Source of the DNA: Thermocrinis ruber
GTDB lineage: Bacteria; Aquificota; Aquificia; Aquificales; Aquificaceae
DNA length: 64,000 nucleotides
Assembly: GCF_000512735.1 (NCBI RefSeq)
Contig: NZ_CP007028.1
Location: 186,001-250,000, forward strand
Direction: 5' to 3'
Numbering within the stretch: the stretch's first letter is position 1; each line of letters starts with the position of its first letter. Below, one piece after another: positions 56,811 through 64,000 of this stretch. The position numbers and the translations under genes were made by a program. The notes beneath the pieces are model-generated. The model was given only the letters and a program-made list of their open reading frames with translations, searched no databases and had not been told where the DNA came from.

Positions 56811-56909
56811 GGCAAAACACCCCTACCCTACCGTGTGGCAAGACAATTATATCAAGGGTCCGCTGGAGGGTGTTCTAAAGTTATGAATCAGTAGGAAATG
56901 AGGAAAAAT

Positions 56910-58340
56910 TCACGGTACAGCCATATCAACCGCCTTCATAAGGGCTTTAGCCTTGTTTACCGTCTCCCACCACTCTTTCTCTGGGTCTGAGTCTGCCACT
57001 ATGCCAGCCCCCGCCTGAACAAAGACTTCTCCTCCTCTGCACACCGCAGTTCTTATAGCAATTGCCATGTCCATATTCCCGTCAAAGGATACATAACCCA
57101 CACTGCCTGCGTAAATACCCCTTCTTTCTGGCTCCAACTCCTCTATGATCTGCATAGCCCTCACTTTGGGAGCACCGGAGACTGTCCCCGCCGGAAAGCA
57201 CGCCTTCAAAACATCAAAGGCAGACAGTCCTTCCATAACCTCTCCCTCCACATCGCTAACCAAGTGCATCACGTGAGAATACCTTTCAACCCTCATAAAG
57301 TCTGTTACCTTGACTGTGCCGGGCTTACAAACCCTTCCCAGGTCGTTCCTACCCAGATCTACAAGCATCAGGTGTTCCGCCCTCTCCTTTTCATCTGCCA
57401 AAAGCTCCTGTTCCAAGGCTCTGTCTTCCTCTTCTGTATTACCCCTCCTCCTCGTCCCTGCGATGGGTCTTGTTAAAACCTTTCCTTCCTCCAACCGCAC
57501 CAAAACCTCCGGAGAGGAACCCACCACTTGAAAATCTCCAAAATCTAGATAGAACATATAAGGAGAAGGGTTTAAAAACCTAAGCACCCTGTATATGTCC
57601 TCCGCATTCCCTTTAAAAGCCCTGCTGAACCTCTGAGAAAGCACCACCTGAATAACATCCCCTTGGGCTATGTACTCCTTAGCCTTCAAGACCGCCTCTT
57701 TAAAACCCTCTTTGGTGAAGTTAGATCTCCAAAGGGAAAGCTCTGGCTCTTTGTCCTGGTAATTTTTAGGGTACACGCAACCCTCATAGATTCTTTTTAA
57801 AGCCTCCTGCAAAGTTTCCTTTGCCCTTTGGTATTCCTTTTCAGCACCTTCTTTTGGAAAGATGGGAACCACCACTTTGACCTTTCCGCTTAGGTTGTCG
57901 TGGATGAGCACCAGCTCCGTTAGGAAAAAGAACATGTCCGGTAGGTTTATTACATCCTTTTTACCTATTGGCACGGGCTCAAAGAACCTGACCACATCGT
58001 AGGCAACATATCCTACCAAACCTCCCCAAAACCTTGGCAGTCTTGGGTCCCTGTATGCCCTCAGACCCTCTAAAAATTTCTTTGGTGCTTCAAAGGGATC
58101 GCCCTCTTGATCTTTGAAACTAAAGGACAGATCTGATCCCAGTGCCACAAAAGAGAACCTTCCCCACTTTATGCCACCCTCTGCGCTCTCAAGAAGTGCC
58201 CTGTATTTGCCCCAATCCCCTAACTTTAAAAACAAGCTCAGAGGTGTGTCCGTGTCCGCCAAAACCTCCACAAAAAGAGGGATCACATCAAACTCCTTTG
58301 AGAGACTTTTTACCTCTTCTAAACTAAGGCTCAGCTCCAC
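56910..58340 (-). CDS. trpE: Anthranilate synthase component I
   Basis: TrpE makes anthranilate from chorismate using ammonia supplied by TrpG. The 476-residue protein has the chorismate-binding domain with SPEVLVRLEEG, PIAGTRRRG, ELLADEKERAEHLMLVDLGRND (in separate blocks) and FPAGTVSGAPKVRAM near 390, all diagnostic for TrpE/PabB. The VPLFVEV-like N-terminus and the region before it favour TrpE. The Leu/Ser feedback-site motif is only partly recognisable. It overlaps pheS by 10 nt, an unusual pairing. trpG is not adjacent. Confidence 0.93.
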   Translation of the reverse strand: MELSLSLEEVKSLSKEFDVIPLFVEVLADTDTPLSLFLKLGDWGKYRALLESAEGGIKWGRFSFVALGSDLSFSFKDQEGDPFEAPKKFLEGLRAYRDPRLPRFWGGLVGYVAYDVVRFFEPVPIGKKDVINLPDMFFFLTELVLIHDNLSGKVKVVVPIFPKEGAEKEYQRAKETLQEALKRIYEGCVYPKNYQDKEPELSLWRSNFTKEGFKEAVLKAKEYIAQGDVIQVVLSQRFSRAFKGNAEDIYRVLRFLNPSPYMFYLDFGDFQVVGSSPEVLVRLEEGKVLTRPIAGTRRRGNTEEEDRALEQELLADEKERAEHLMLVDLGRNDLGRVCKPGTVKVTDFMRVERYSHVMHLVSDVEGEVMEGLSAFDVLKACFPAGTVSGAPKVRAMQIIEELEPERRGIYAGSVGYVSFDGNMDMAIAIRTAVCRGGEVFVQAGAGIVADSDPEKEWWETVNKAKALMKAVDMAVP

Positions 58341-59350
58341 CGAAACTGCCTCAAAAACCTAAGGTCGTTCTCATAAAATAGCTTTATGTTATCTATGCCA
58401 AAGTATAGCATGCATAGCCTTTCTACCCCCATCCCAAAGGCGAAACCCTGATATAGCTCGGTGTCTATATGGCAGTTTTCAAGGACCTTTTGATGAACCA
58501 TACCACAACCCATAACTTCCAGCCAACCGGTGCCCTTGCAGACCCTACAACCCTCACCCCCACAAACCAAACAGCCTATATCCACCTCCGCAGAAGGCTC
58601 CGTAAAGGGAAAGTAAGAAGCCCTGAACCTAACGGGCACGTCTTTTTCAAAGAATTCCTTCAAAAACACCTCTATTGTATACTTCATGTGTTTGAAGCTT
58701 ACCCCTTCATCCACCACCAAACCTTCCACTTGGTGGAAGACGGGCGAATGGGTTGGGTCGTCATCCCTCCTATAAACCCTGCCCGGTGCGATCATATAAA
58801 TGGGTGGCTTTTGGGAGAGCATAACCCTTATCTGAACGGGAGAGGTGTGCGTCCTCAAGAGATAACCCTCTTTATTTACATAAAAGGTATCTTGCATATC
58901 TCGGGCAGGATGGTCCTTTGGAATGTTCAAAAGGTCAAAGTTGTAGCTTTCAAGCTCCACCTCCGGTCCTTCTTCCACCGAAAAACCCATGCTCACAAAG
59001 ATGCTTTCTATCCTTTCCAAGGTTTGACTTATGGGATGCAGGGCGCCCACCCACTTAGGAAGACTAACTGTTAGCTCTTCCCATGCAGTCGCAAGTTCTC
59101 TCTCCAACTCAAGATTTTTTAACCTCTCTTGAGCTTCCTCCAACAGGTTTTCCACAAACTCCTTAATTTGGTTTAGCCTTGAGCCATACTCCCTCCTCTG
59201 CTCGGGTGGGATGGTAGCAATATCCTTTATGGCTAAGGTGATAAGACCTTTTTTGCCCAGATACTTGGCTTTTACCTGCTGAAGTTCCTCAATAGACTGA
59301 ACCTTGCTTATATCCTCTTGAGCTTGCCTTTGGAGGTCCTCTAAGTTCAT
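58331..59350 (-). CDS. pheS: Phenylalanyl-tRNA synthetase alpha subunit
   Basis: PheS is the catalytic class II subunit of the alpha2-beta2 enzyme. The N-terminal coiled coil (about 1-90) is followed by [10 protein letters not shown], motif 2 in [21 protein letters not shown] (short turn included), and motif 3 in [28 protein letters not shown] cysteine cluster near residue 260 is a common variant. The 339 residues are typical. It overlaps rplT by 4 nt upstream and trpE by 10 nt downstream. pheT is not adjacent, which is common in Aquificales. Confidence 0.97.
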   Translation of the reverse strand: MNLEDLQRQAQEDISKVQSIEELQQVKAKYLGKKGLITLAIKDIATIPPEQRREYGSRLNQIKEFVENLLEEAQERLKNLELERELATAWEELTVSLPKWVGALHPISQTLERIESIFVSMGFSVEEGPEVELESYNFDLLNIPKDHPARDMQDTFYVNKEGYLLRTHTSPVQIRVMLSQKPPIYMIAPGRVYRRDDDPTHSPVFHQVEGLVVDEGVSFKHMKYTIEVFLKEFFEKDVPVRFRASYFPFTEPSAEVDIGCLVCGGEGCRVCKGTGWLEVMGCGMVHQKVLENCHIDTELYQGFAFGMGVERLCMLYFGIDNIKLFYENDLRFLRQFRWS

Positions 59351-59703
59351 CCTACAGCTAGGGCTTGCTTAGCCATCTCCACCACTTTGGCAAAACCTTC
59401 TGGGTCCCTAACCGCCATCTCTGCCAACATTTTCCTGTTTAGGTTTATACCAGCCTTTTTTAAGCCGTTCATGAACCTGCTGTAGGAGAGCCCATAGGGT
59501 CGGACCCCTGCGTTGATCCTTGCGATCCAGAGCCTTCTAAACTCTCTCTTTCTCTGCCTTCTATCTCTGTATTGATACTGCAAAGCCCTAAAGACGTACT
59601 CCTTTGCCCTTCTGTAGCTGGTGTGCTTTTTACCCCTAAAGCCCTTGGCAAGCTTTAAGATCTTCTTCTTAAACTTTCTGGAAGAAGGACCCTTTACTCT
59701 CAT
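59347..59703 (-). CDS. rplT: Ribosomal protein L20
   Basis: L20 binds 23S rRNA early in 50S assembly. The 118-residue protein begins [22 protein letters not shown] in pieces typical of the family, with [16 protein letters not shown] and [23 protein letters not shown] following. The ATG at 59703 is decided by an AGGAGG 6 nt upstream; the frame is open further but that part is not conserved. infC and rpmI, the usual neighbours, are not adjacent. It heads rplT-pheS-trpE. Confidence 0.97.
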   Translation of the reverse strand: MRVKGPSSRKFKKKILKLAKGFRGKKHTSYRRAKEYVFRALQYQYRDRRQRKREFRRLWIARINAGVRPYGLSYSRFMNGLKKAGINLNRKMLAEMAVRDPEGFAKVVEMAKQALAVG

Positions 59704-59709
59704 TGCGTT

Positions 59710-59715
59710 CCTCCT
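59710..59715 (-). promoter_or_regulatory. Strong Shine-Dalgarno deciding the rplT start
   Basis: AGGAGG on the minus strand, 6 nt before the ATG at 59703. It rules out the longer frame that begins at 59910. Confidence 0.75.
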
Positions 59716-59814
59716 GAAACTTAAGGAGAATATTGTAGCATAAAAATTATAAACCAGCTTTTCAACTTTAAACGGATATTGTTTCATCAGCCTTTGGGTT
59801 TTATATTTATCCAC

Positions 59815-59820
59815 AGGAGG
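59815..59820 (+). promoter_or_regulatory. Shine-Dalgarno deciding the GYD protein start
   Basis: AGGAGG on the plus strand, 9 nt before the ATG at 59830. It favours this start over the ATG at 59779. Confidence 0.65.
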
Positions 59821-59829
59821 GGAATAGAT

Positions 59830-60141
59830 ATGGGTATGTATGTAATGCTGACAAAGATATCCCCGTATGCAGTTAAAAATTTGGAAAAACTGAAGGAAAT
59901 AGAACAGCATGCAAAAAGGCTAATTGAAGAGAACTGCCCCAGTGTTAGATGGATCATGAACCTTGTAGTTTTTGGTCCCTACGATTACCTTGACATATTT
60001 GAAGCTAAGGATGATGAAGAAGCGGCTAAGGTTGCAATGATAATAAGGTCGTTTGGTCATGCGACTACAGAAACATGGCCGGCTATATACTGGAAGGACT
60101 TCAAAGGCATAATAGAGAAAATCAAAATAGATTATTCCTGA
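59830..60141 (+). CDS. GYD domain protein
   Basis: A 103-residue protein of the GYD family (dimeric alpha-beta barrel-like). It begins [18 protein letters not shown] and has [21 protein letters not shown] near residues 45-65 (split around GPYDYL), where most members have the name-giving GxYD. These small proteins have no firm function; some resemble monooxygenase- or antibiotic biosynthesis-type barrels. An AGGAGG is 9 nt upstream. Its stop overlaps the convergent ligase gene by 10 nt. Confidence 0.82.
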   Translation: MGMYVMLTKISPYAVKNLEKLKEIEQHAKRLIEENCPSVRWIMNLVVFGPYDYLDIFEAKDDEEAAKVAMIIRSFGHATTETWPAIYWKDFKGIIEKIKIDYS

Positions 60142-60941
60142 TCTTTCAGAACTTTTAAGCTTTCCCTCTCCAAAAATACCCCTTCTCTTATCTTTAAAAG
60201 TTTGTGGTTTCTGCCCGTGTCTTCAAAGAGGGTCTCCTCGCAGGTTAGCTCCTCCTTTAACTTGTCTGCCAATTCAAGAATCTCCTGTGACACCTCTCCC
60301 TCCCCTTCCAAGGGCAAAACTTTCCTAAAGGACTTCTCCAAAAGCCCTGCCACATCCCAAAAGTCCAGTAGTTTGCCTGTTTCCCTTTCCACCCAGCTTA
60401 TGTTCTCATCCAAAAGGCTTTTTAAAAGCCCTTTGTCTGGAACCTTTAAAAGCTCCGCCATAAGCTGTGTGTCAAACCTTAAAAGAATGTTTCCCACAAA
60501 CACAAAAGCTTTGCCTATATCTCCCGCTCCCTGTCCGCTGATCTTTCTTTTGGTGCCTTTGGTGATTATATCGTTTATAGGTCTGTATTCCACCTCTATG
60601 CCTAGTTGTCTGTAAGTTTCCATCACCGGTTGGGAGAACTTTTTGTAAGCATCTTCCACCTTGAAGGGTGCAAGGCTTTTGGGAACCACCAACTGATAAA
60701 AAACCTGCCCTCTTGACAAAAGCACAGTCCCACCGCCCACCTCTCTTCTTATGATGGGAATGTTTAGGGCTTTAGCCCTCTCCAAATCTACCACCTGTTG
60801 CAAATTATCAAAGTAGCCCAAGCTTAGGTAAGTATCATCGGGCTCTACAAGTATTAAGCCGTAAAGTCCAGCACGGGCAAAGGCATGAAAGAGGGTGGTT
60901 GAACGTAAGTTTCCCACTCTGCCAAGCTTATAAACCTTCAC
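60132..60941 (-). CDS. Lipoate-protein ligase-like protein
   Basis: A 269-residue member of the biotin/lipoate ligase fold. The signature [20 protein letters not shown] starts at residue 65 and the conserved Lys133 is in [10 protein letters not shown]. Ligases activate lipoate with ATP and attach it to a lysine of a carrier such as GcvH, or, in sulfur oxidisers, to the lipoate-binding protein of the sHdr system. The C-terminal part (from about 190) is extended. The GTG start is 7 nt from a TAAAAT on the minus strand. Whether it acts as a ligase or an octanoyl transferase cannot be said from this alone. Confidence 0.85.
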   Translation of the reverse strand: MKVYKLGRVGNLRSTTLFHAFARAGLYGLILVEPDDTYLSLGYFDNLQQVVDLERAKALNIPIIRREVGGGTVLLSRGQVFYQLVVPKSLAPFKVEDAYKKFSQPVMETYRQLGIEVEYRPINDIITKGTKRKISGQGAGDIGKAFVFVGNILLRFDTQLMAELLKVPDKGLLKSLLDENISWVERETGKLLDFWDVAGLLEKSFRKVLPLEGEGEVSQEILELADKLKEELTCEETLFEDTGRNHKLLKIREGVFLERESLKVLKDQE

Positions 60942-60945
60942 GGGC

Positions 60946-60954
60946 TATATTTTA
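60946..60954. promoter_or_regulatory. Overlapping -10 elements between ligase gene and queF
   Basis: TATATTTTA carries a plus-strand TATATT (60946-60951), 8 nt before the queF ATG, and a minus-strand TAAAAT (60954-60949), 7 nt before the ligase GTG. The whole gap is 18 nt, so both transcripts must start nearly at the start codons. Confidence 0.45.
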
Positions 60955-60959
60955 TTAGT

Positions 60960-61337
60960 ATGGAAAAAAAATACGGTGAGTTAGCAATTGAACAGGCACA
61001 GTTGGAAGTTTGGGAGAATCCCTCCAAGGAGAGGGACTATCTTATAGAGATCACGTTTCCGGAGTTTTCTTGCCTTTGCCCCCGCTCTGGCTACCCAGAT
61101 TACGCCACCATAAAGATAAGGTATATTCCAGACCAGTATATAGTGGAGCTGAGGTCCCTAAAGCTCTGGCTAAACAAGTTCAGAAACAGGTATATATCCC
61201 ACGAGCAGGCTACCAACGAGATCTACCAAGCCCTCTATGAAACCCTAAAGCCCAAGTTTTTGGAGGTGATAGGAGATTTCAACCCAAGGGGAAATGTACA
61301 TACTGTGATCAAGGTGAGGAGCGACGGGAACTATTGA
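60960..61337 (+). CDS. queF: preQ0 reductase (NADPH-dependent)
   Basis: QueF reduces 7-cyano-7-deazaguanine to preQ1, using NADPH, in queuosine synthesis. The 125-residue length marks the single-domain (YkvM) type. [16 protein letters not shown] near residues 36-51 holds the catalytic Cys40 and the Asp47, and [16 protein letters not shown] carries the family's E(S/L)K(S/L)xK block. queE lies at 16424-17083. There is no space for a preQ1 riboswitch upstream. The last 29 nt overlap the convergent transglutaminase gene. Confidence 0.95.
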   Translation: MEKKYGELAIEQAQLEVWENPSKERDYLIEITFPEFSCLCPRSGYPDYATIKIRYIPDQYIVELRSLKLWLNKFRNRYISHEQATNEIYQALYETLKPKFLEVIGDFNPRGNVHTVIKVRSDGNY

Positions 61338-62148
61338 GTGTATCCTTTAGGATCTTTAAAACTCTGTAGCCTTCCATAACCTCATCGGGATAAACCCTGT
61401 AGTTGGAGTATTTGTACCTTTGGTATAGCCTTACTATGTATTCTACGTACCTGTACTGTTCTTTGCCTTTGAACTTCTCTAAGAGCCTTTCGGGGCTATC
61501 TTTGGAGTTTAATGTTTCTTGTAGTCTTCTGAAGAGGTTCTCTGGGTCCTTCTTTAACCTTCTGTAGAGGTAAAAGGGTAAATAAAGCAGGACTAAGGCT
61601 AAGGCGGTTAGGAGTATATACTTTAACACTACCGCAAGGTTTTCCTTCTTGACGCTCCACCTGAGGCCTTTGCCAAAGGCTTTAAAAAGGCTTATCTGCT
61701 TTTCGGCGGAAAAGCCCACCACATTGCTATACCAGAAGGAAACTATGCTGTCCATTATCAAAGAGAGGGTTGATATGCGTTTAAGGGCTGGGGACTGGTA
61801 GGGAGGGGTGGTATCCACCCTTACCCACTTTCCGTTAATGTACGCCTCCACCCACACGTGAGCCATAGAGTTGGTGATAATGTAGTAGTTTCCGTAGTTG
61901 TTCCAAATGGCTCCCTTAAAGCCTCCCACCACCCGCGCGGGCACACCCATAAGCCTAAGCAGTAGGGCAGTGGCACTGGCGTAGTATTCACAGTTTCCCT
62001 TCTTGGAAACCAGCAAAAAGTATTCAAGGGGGTCTCCTTCAAACTTTTCCAACTTAAGGGAGTAGGTGTATCCCTTGGAAAAGTGCTCAATTACCCTTTT
62101 TAGCTTTTCTTCGTCAGTTTTTGCGTTGCGGGATAGCTCCTGTGCCAA
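61309..62148 (-). CDS. Transglutaminase-like domain, 3' part of a frameshifted gene
   Basis: The frame carries the C-terminal half of a TgpA/DUF3488-type protein. The triad is intact: Cys in GNCEYYASA, His in AHVWVE and Asp in VDTTPP; then a membrane helix (about 180-200) and a DUF4129-like tail. The first codon available is a TTG at 62148, but similarity runs without a break from the end of the upstream frame (VPKDVPKG to RNLAQELS) if one base is added near 62160. So this is best read as the second half of one gene. It overlaps convergent queF by 29 nt. Confidence 0.8.
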   Translation of the reverse strand: MAQELSRNAKTDEEKLKRVIEHFSKGYTYSLKLEKFEGDPLEYFLLVSKKGNCEYYASATALLLRLMGVPARVVGGFKGAIWNNYGNYYIITNSMAHVWVEAYINGKWVRVDTTPPYQSPALKRISTLSLIMDSIVSFWYSNVVGFSAEKQISLFKAFGKGLRWSVKKENLAVVLKYILLTALALVLLYLPFYLYRRLKKDPENLFRRLQETLNSKDSPERLLEKFKGKEQYRYVEYIVRLYQRYKYSNYRVYPDEVMEGYRVLKILKDTLNSSRRSSP

Positions 62149-62153
62149 GTTCC

Positions 62154-63236
62154 TTAGCCCTTTGGCACATCCTTTGGCACTTCAAGATAGGACCCAAGGT
62201 CCTCATCCCAGTTTGGGGGCTCAAAGACAGAACTGGCGGTGTATCGGATGGGTCTGTTTATTGAAGTGGAAGCCCTAAAAACGCCACCGGGCGCAACAAA
62301 AACCTGAGCTTTTATACCTTCCAAAGTGCTCAAGCTGTAGGGGTAATCCAAGGCGGGTAGGTAGTCATCGTAATGGGGCTCCAAAACTACTGTGTATTGC
62401 ACATCCCCTGTCCCTTTTGGCAGGGGTTGGCTTCCCTTCAAGTTAATAACCCAACGCCCCTTTTGATAGGTGTCAAAGACCTGAATCCTCCAGTAGGGAT
62501 CCTTGAGCCCCTGACTTAGTCCATAGACCCTAAAGGCTAAGGTATTGTCCTGTTGGATTTCTCCCACCTTTCCCAAAGAAACTTCCCTTGCTATGCCCGT
62601 CTTTAGACCTTCGCCCCTGCCAAAAAGGTCCAAAATGGGAAACTGGCTCCTGGGAAGTCCCACGAAAAAAGGAACGGCAAACAAAAAGACAGAGATAAAC
62701 AAAGCTAAAGAGACCTTGAAGTAGTGGAAGAATACCTCCGCCCTCTGGTAATCCCTCTGGCTTTGTCTGTAAGAGTTTATAAACACGAGGGAGGTAATGG
62801 AAAGAAAGCTAAAGACCAGCAAAAAAAGCAGAAAGCTCAGAGATAGGTTGTGGAGGGTAGCCAAAGATATGCAGAGCAAACTGAGAAGCAAAATCTGGTA
62901 CATATCCCTTGGCTTTTTCTCCTCAAGGAACTTTATGCCAAGTAGGATGAGAAGTAGGTTTGAAAGAGGTCCCACAAGATTTTCAAGGCTAAGCTGAGAG
63001 CCAAAGTAGAGGACCATCACCACGCCAAAGATGTTTAGAAACAGCCGTCTGATGGGATAGGTCTGTTTGTAATCCATGAAAAGACCCGCAAATAGGAAGG
63101 AGAGGCATACCAAAAGGTAAGGAACTTCTGCCATACCCACCAAAGACAATACGCCAACGATAGCCGATAGATAAACCCATATTAGGGTAGAGGCCCTTGA
63201 GCTTTCAATCAGTCTTTTTAAGGTACTGGAGCGCAT
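62154..63236 (-). CDS. TgpA-like membrane protein, 5' part of a frameshifted gene
   Basis: The 360-residue frame has about six membrane helices in the first 200 residues, then a soluble DUF3488-like domain (FDTYQKGRWVINLKG near 250) and ends VPKDVPKG at a TAA. TgpA family proteins have these helices, then an external transglutaminase domain and a last helix in a single chain of about 640 residues, which is the sum of this frame and the next. The function is not known; a cell-envelope peptidase or crosslinker is thought likely. It overlaps the HD hydrolase gene by 32 nt. Confidence 0.78.
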   Translation of the reverse strand: MRSSTLKRLIESSRASTLIWVYLSAIVGVLSLVGMAEVPYLLVCLSFLFAGLFMDYKQTYPIRRLFLNIFGVVMVLYFGSQLSLENLVGPLSNLLLILLGIKFLEEKKPRDMYQILLLSLLCISLATLHNLSLSFLLFLLVFSFLSITSLVFINSYRQSQRDYQRAEVFFHYFKVSLALFISVFLFAVPFFVGLPRSQFPILDLFGRGEGLKTGIAREVSLGKVGEIQQDNTLAFRVYGLSQGLKDPYWRIQVFDTYQKGRWVINLKGSQPLPKGTGDVQYTVVLEPHYDDYLPALDYPYSLSTLEGIKAQVFVAPGGVFRASTSINRPIRYTASSVFEPPNWDEDLGSYLEVPKDVPKG

Positions 63237-64000
63237 GCTCTTTTAACCTTGGCTCTATGTATATTCTGTATATCCGTATCTTGGGAAGGTTTCGCATAAT
63301 CTGAGATACTTCCCTGAGTTCCTTTAACTCTGCGTCGTAGCTTATATAGGACTCCTCCTCTATAAGGTTCTTCTCTGCTATGTCAAACCTCAGGTCCTTT
63401 TCATCAAACCTTTCCAAAAGATAACTTTTAACCTGTTCAAACTCTTTTGGGTCCTCGCCCTTATAAATTTCTCTGAAGTGTTCCCTCAAGAAGAGCCTTC
63501 TAACTAAAGGATTTTCCTTTTCTTTGAGGGCAAGGGCAATAAAGTGTGCATCTGTAAGCTTATGAAACTCTTCCTTGGAAAAGAGCCCCCTCTCTATGTA
63601 GCTGTTTATAAGCTCCAGAAGGTGGATGTTGAGTATGCGTACCACCTTGTGGAAATAAACCTGCACGTACATAAAGAACCTACCCAAGAAAAAGCTCTCC
63701 AAAGCCCTCAGGGCGCTTTTGTTGACGCATTTTTTGCCGTCTCGTCTTTCTAAGTGGTTCAAAATTCTGCGGTAATCAAAAAACCCATAAGAAGTTCCAC
63801 AAAAGTATGCATCCCTTCTTAGGTAATCCATCCTATCTGCCCCAAGCTCCCCCGTTATTATGTGGGAAAGGGACCTCTCCTCCTCGTCCTTTGGTTCTTT
63901 AAAGGCAAGGCGTGCTAAAAGTTCCACATCCTCCTGAGAAAAGCCAAGGCTTTTTAACTCCTCTCCTATCTCTCCGAGGACAAGCTCCTTTCCTATGTGT
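63205..64000 (-). CDS. HD-domain hydrolase (COG1078 type), partial
   Basis: The gene enters from the right edge; the frame is open to the last base of the window. The visible 265 residues contain GELGADRMDYLRRDAYFCGTSYG (read with one break), the hallmark of the SAMHD1/COG1078 group of HD-domain phosphohydrolases, which act on dNTPs or related nucleotides. The HD metal pair itself lies upstream of the window. The C-terminus is helical and ends at a TGA that overlaps the TgpA-like start by 32 nt. Confidence 0.85.
   Translation of the reverse strand, partial: HIGKELVLGEIGEELKSLGFSQEDVELLARLAFKEPKDEEERSLSHIITGELGADRMDYLRRDAYFCGTSYGFFDYRRILNHLERRDGKKCVNKSALRALESFFLGRFFMYVQVYFHKVVRILNIHLLELINSYIERGLFSKEEFHKLTDAHFIALALKEKENPLVRRLFLREHFREIYKGEDPKEFEQVKSYLLERFDEKDLRFDIAEKNLIEEESYISYDAELKELREVSQIMRNLPKIRIYRIYIEPRLKEHALQYLKKTD

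Noticed and set aside
56811-56909. Tryptophan attenuator before trpE
   Set aside because: trpE is translationally coupled to pheS and starts inside it; the 99-nt gap here is downstream of trpE and shows no Trp-codon leader.
59704-59910. Longer N-terminus for L20
   Set aside because: An AGGAGG 6 nt before the ATG at 59703 and family length decide the shorter form.
60942-60959. preQ1 riboswitch upstream of queF
   Set aside because: Only 18 nt separate queF from the divergent gene, too little for an aptamer.

Overview
The window is a gene-dense piece of a thermophilic bacterial chromosome, most likely from the Aquificales (Aquificaceae; Hydrogenobacter, Thermocrinis or Aquifex relatives). This is inferred, not proven. 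The clues are a short alpha-type methionyl-tRNA synthetase without a C-terminal tRNA-binding domain, scattered biosynthetic genes packed with unrelated housekeeping genes, nearly zero intergenic space, a Ski2/Hel308-like helicase, and a bd-superfamily oxidase with a fused cytochrome c domain. Base composition is roughly 45% GC, apart from one GC-rich gene (48051-49544) and one AT-rich segment inside a methyltransferase gene.

Layout. 1-8795: SRP RNA and a histidine phosphatase on the minus strand, then a plus-strand run metG-thiO-helicase-thiamine-binding protein-Lon-like protease-fabD. 8827-11540: a two-gene cytochrome bd-like oxidase on the minus strand. 11643-16473: gatA-tsaB-herA-like-amidase. 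16424-19302: queE and infB (minus). 19550-21515: hydrolase and hemL (plus). 21507-24400: gmk-rpoZ-CopD-like-slt, all overlapping (minus). 24585-30603: a degenerate PilT-like ATPase (plus), then mreBCD-mrdA and a decarboxylase (minus). 30632-35740: proS-dprA (plus), comEC and trpB (minus). 35781-41964: a type III-like restriction-modification operon. 41998-47877: proA-rseP (plus), miaA, rpoD and a phosphoribosyltransferase (minus). 48051-56810: a surface and secretion region with a GC-rich beta-propeller lipoprotein, type II secretion genes gspE-L-M-K, a small CPBP intramembrane protease, a Cys-rich lipoprotein and a subtilisin. 56910-64000: rplT-pheS-trpE, a GYD protein, a lipoate ligase-like protein, queF, a frameshifted transglutaminase and an HD hydrolase.

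The most interesting locus is 49804-56810. The subtilisin ends in a Gly-run, a single Cys, a hydrophobic helix and a basic tail, which is the layout of MYXO-CTERM-like sorting signals. The CPBP protease, overlapping the end of gspK and about 2.8 kb from that tail, has all three motifs of the family to which myxosortase-type enzymes belong. Together with the type II secretion genes this suggests a surface-anchoring system in a lineage where I do not know one to be described.

Two architectural habits recur. Seven of nine convergent gene pairs overlap at their 3' ends. Many first genes have a -10-like hexamer only 7-10 nt before the start codon, suggesting leaderless transcripts, and at three divergent junctions the -10 elements of the two strands overlap. 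No tRNA, rRNA, CRISPR array or intact insertion sequence was seen. No stretch longer than 300 bases lacks a gene.
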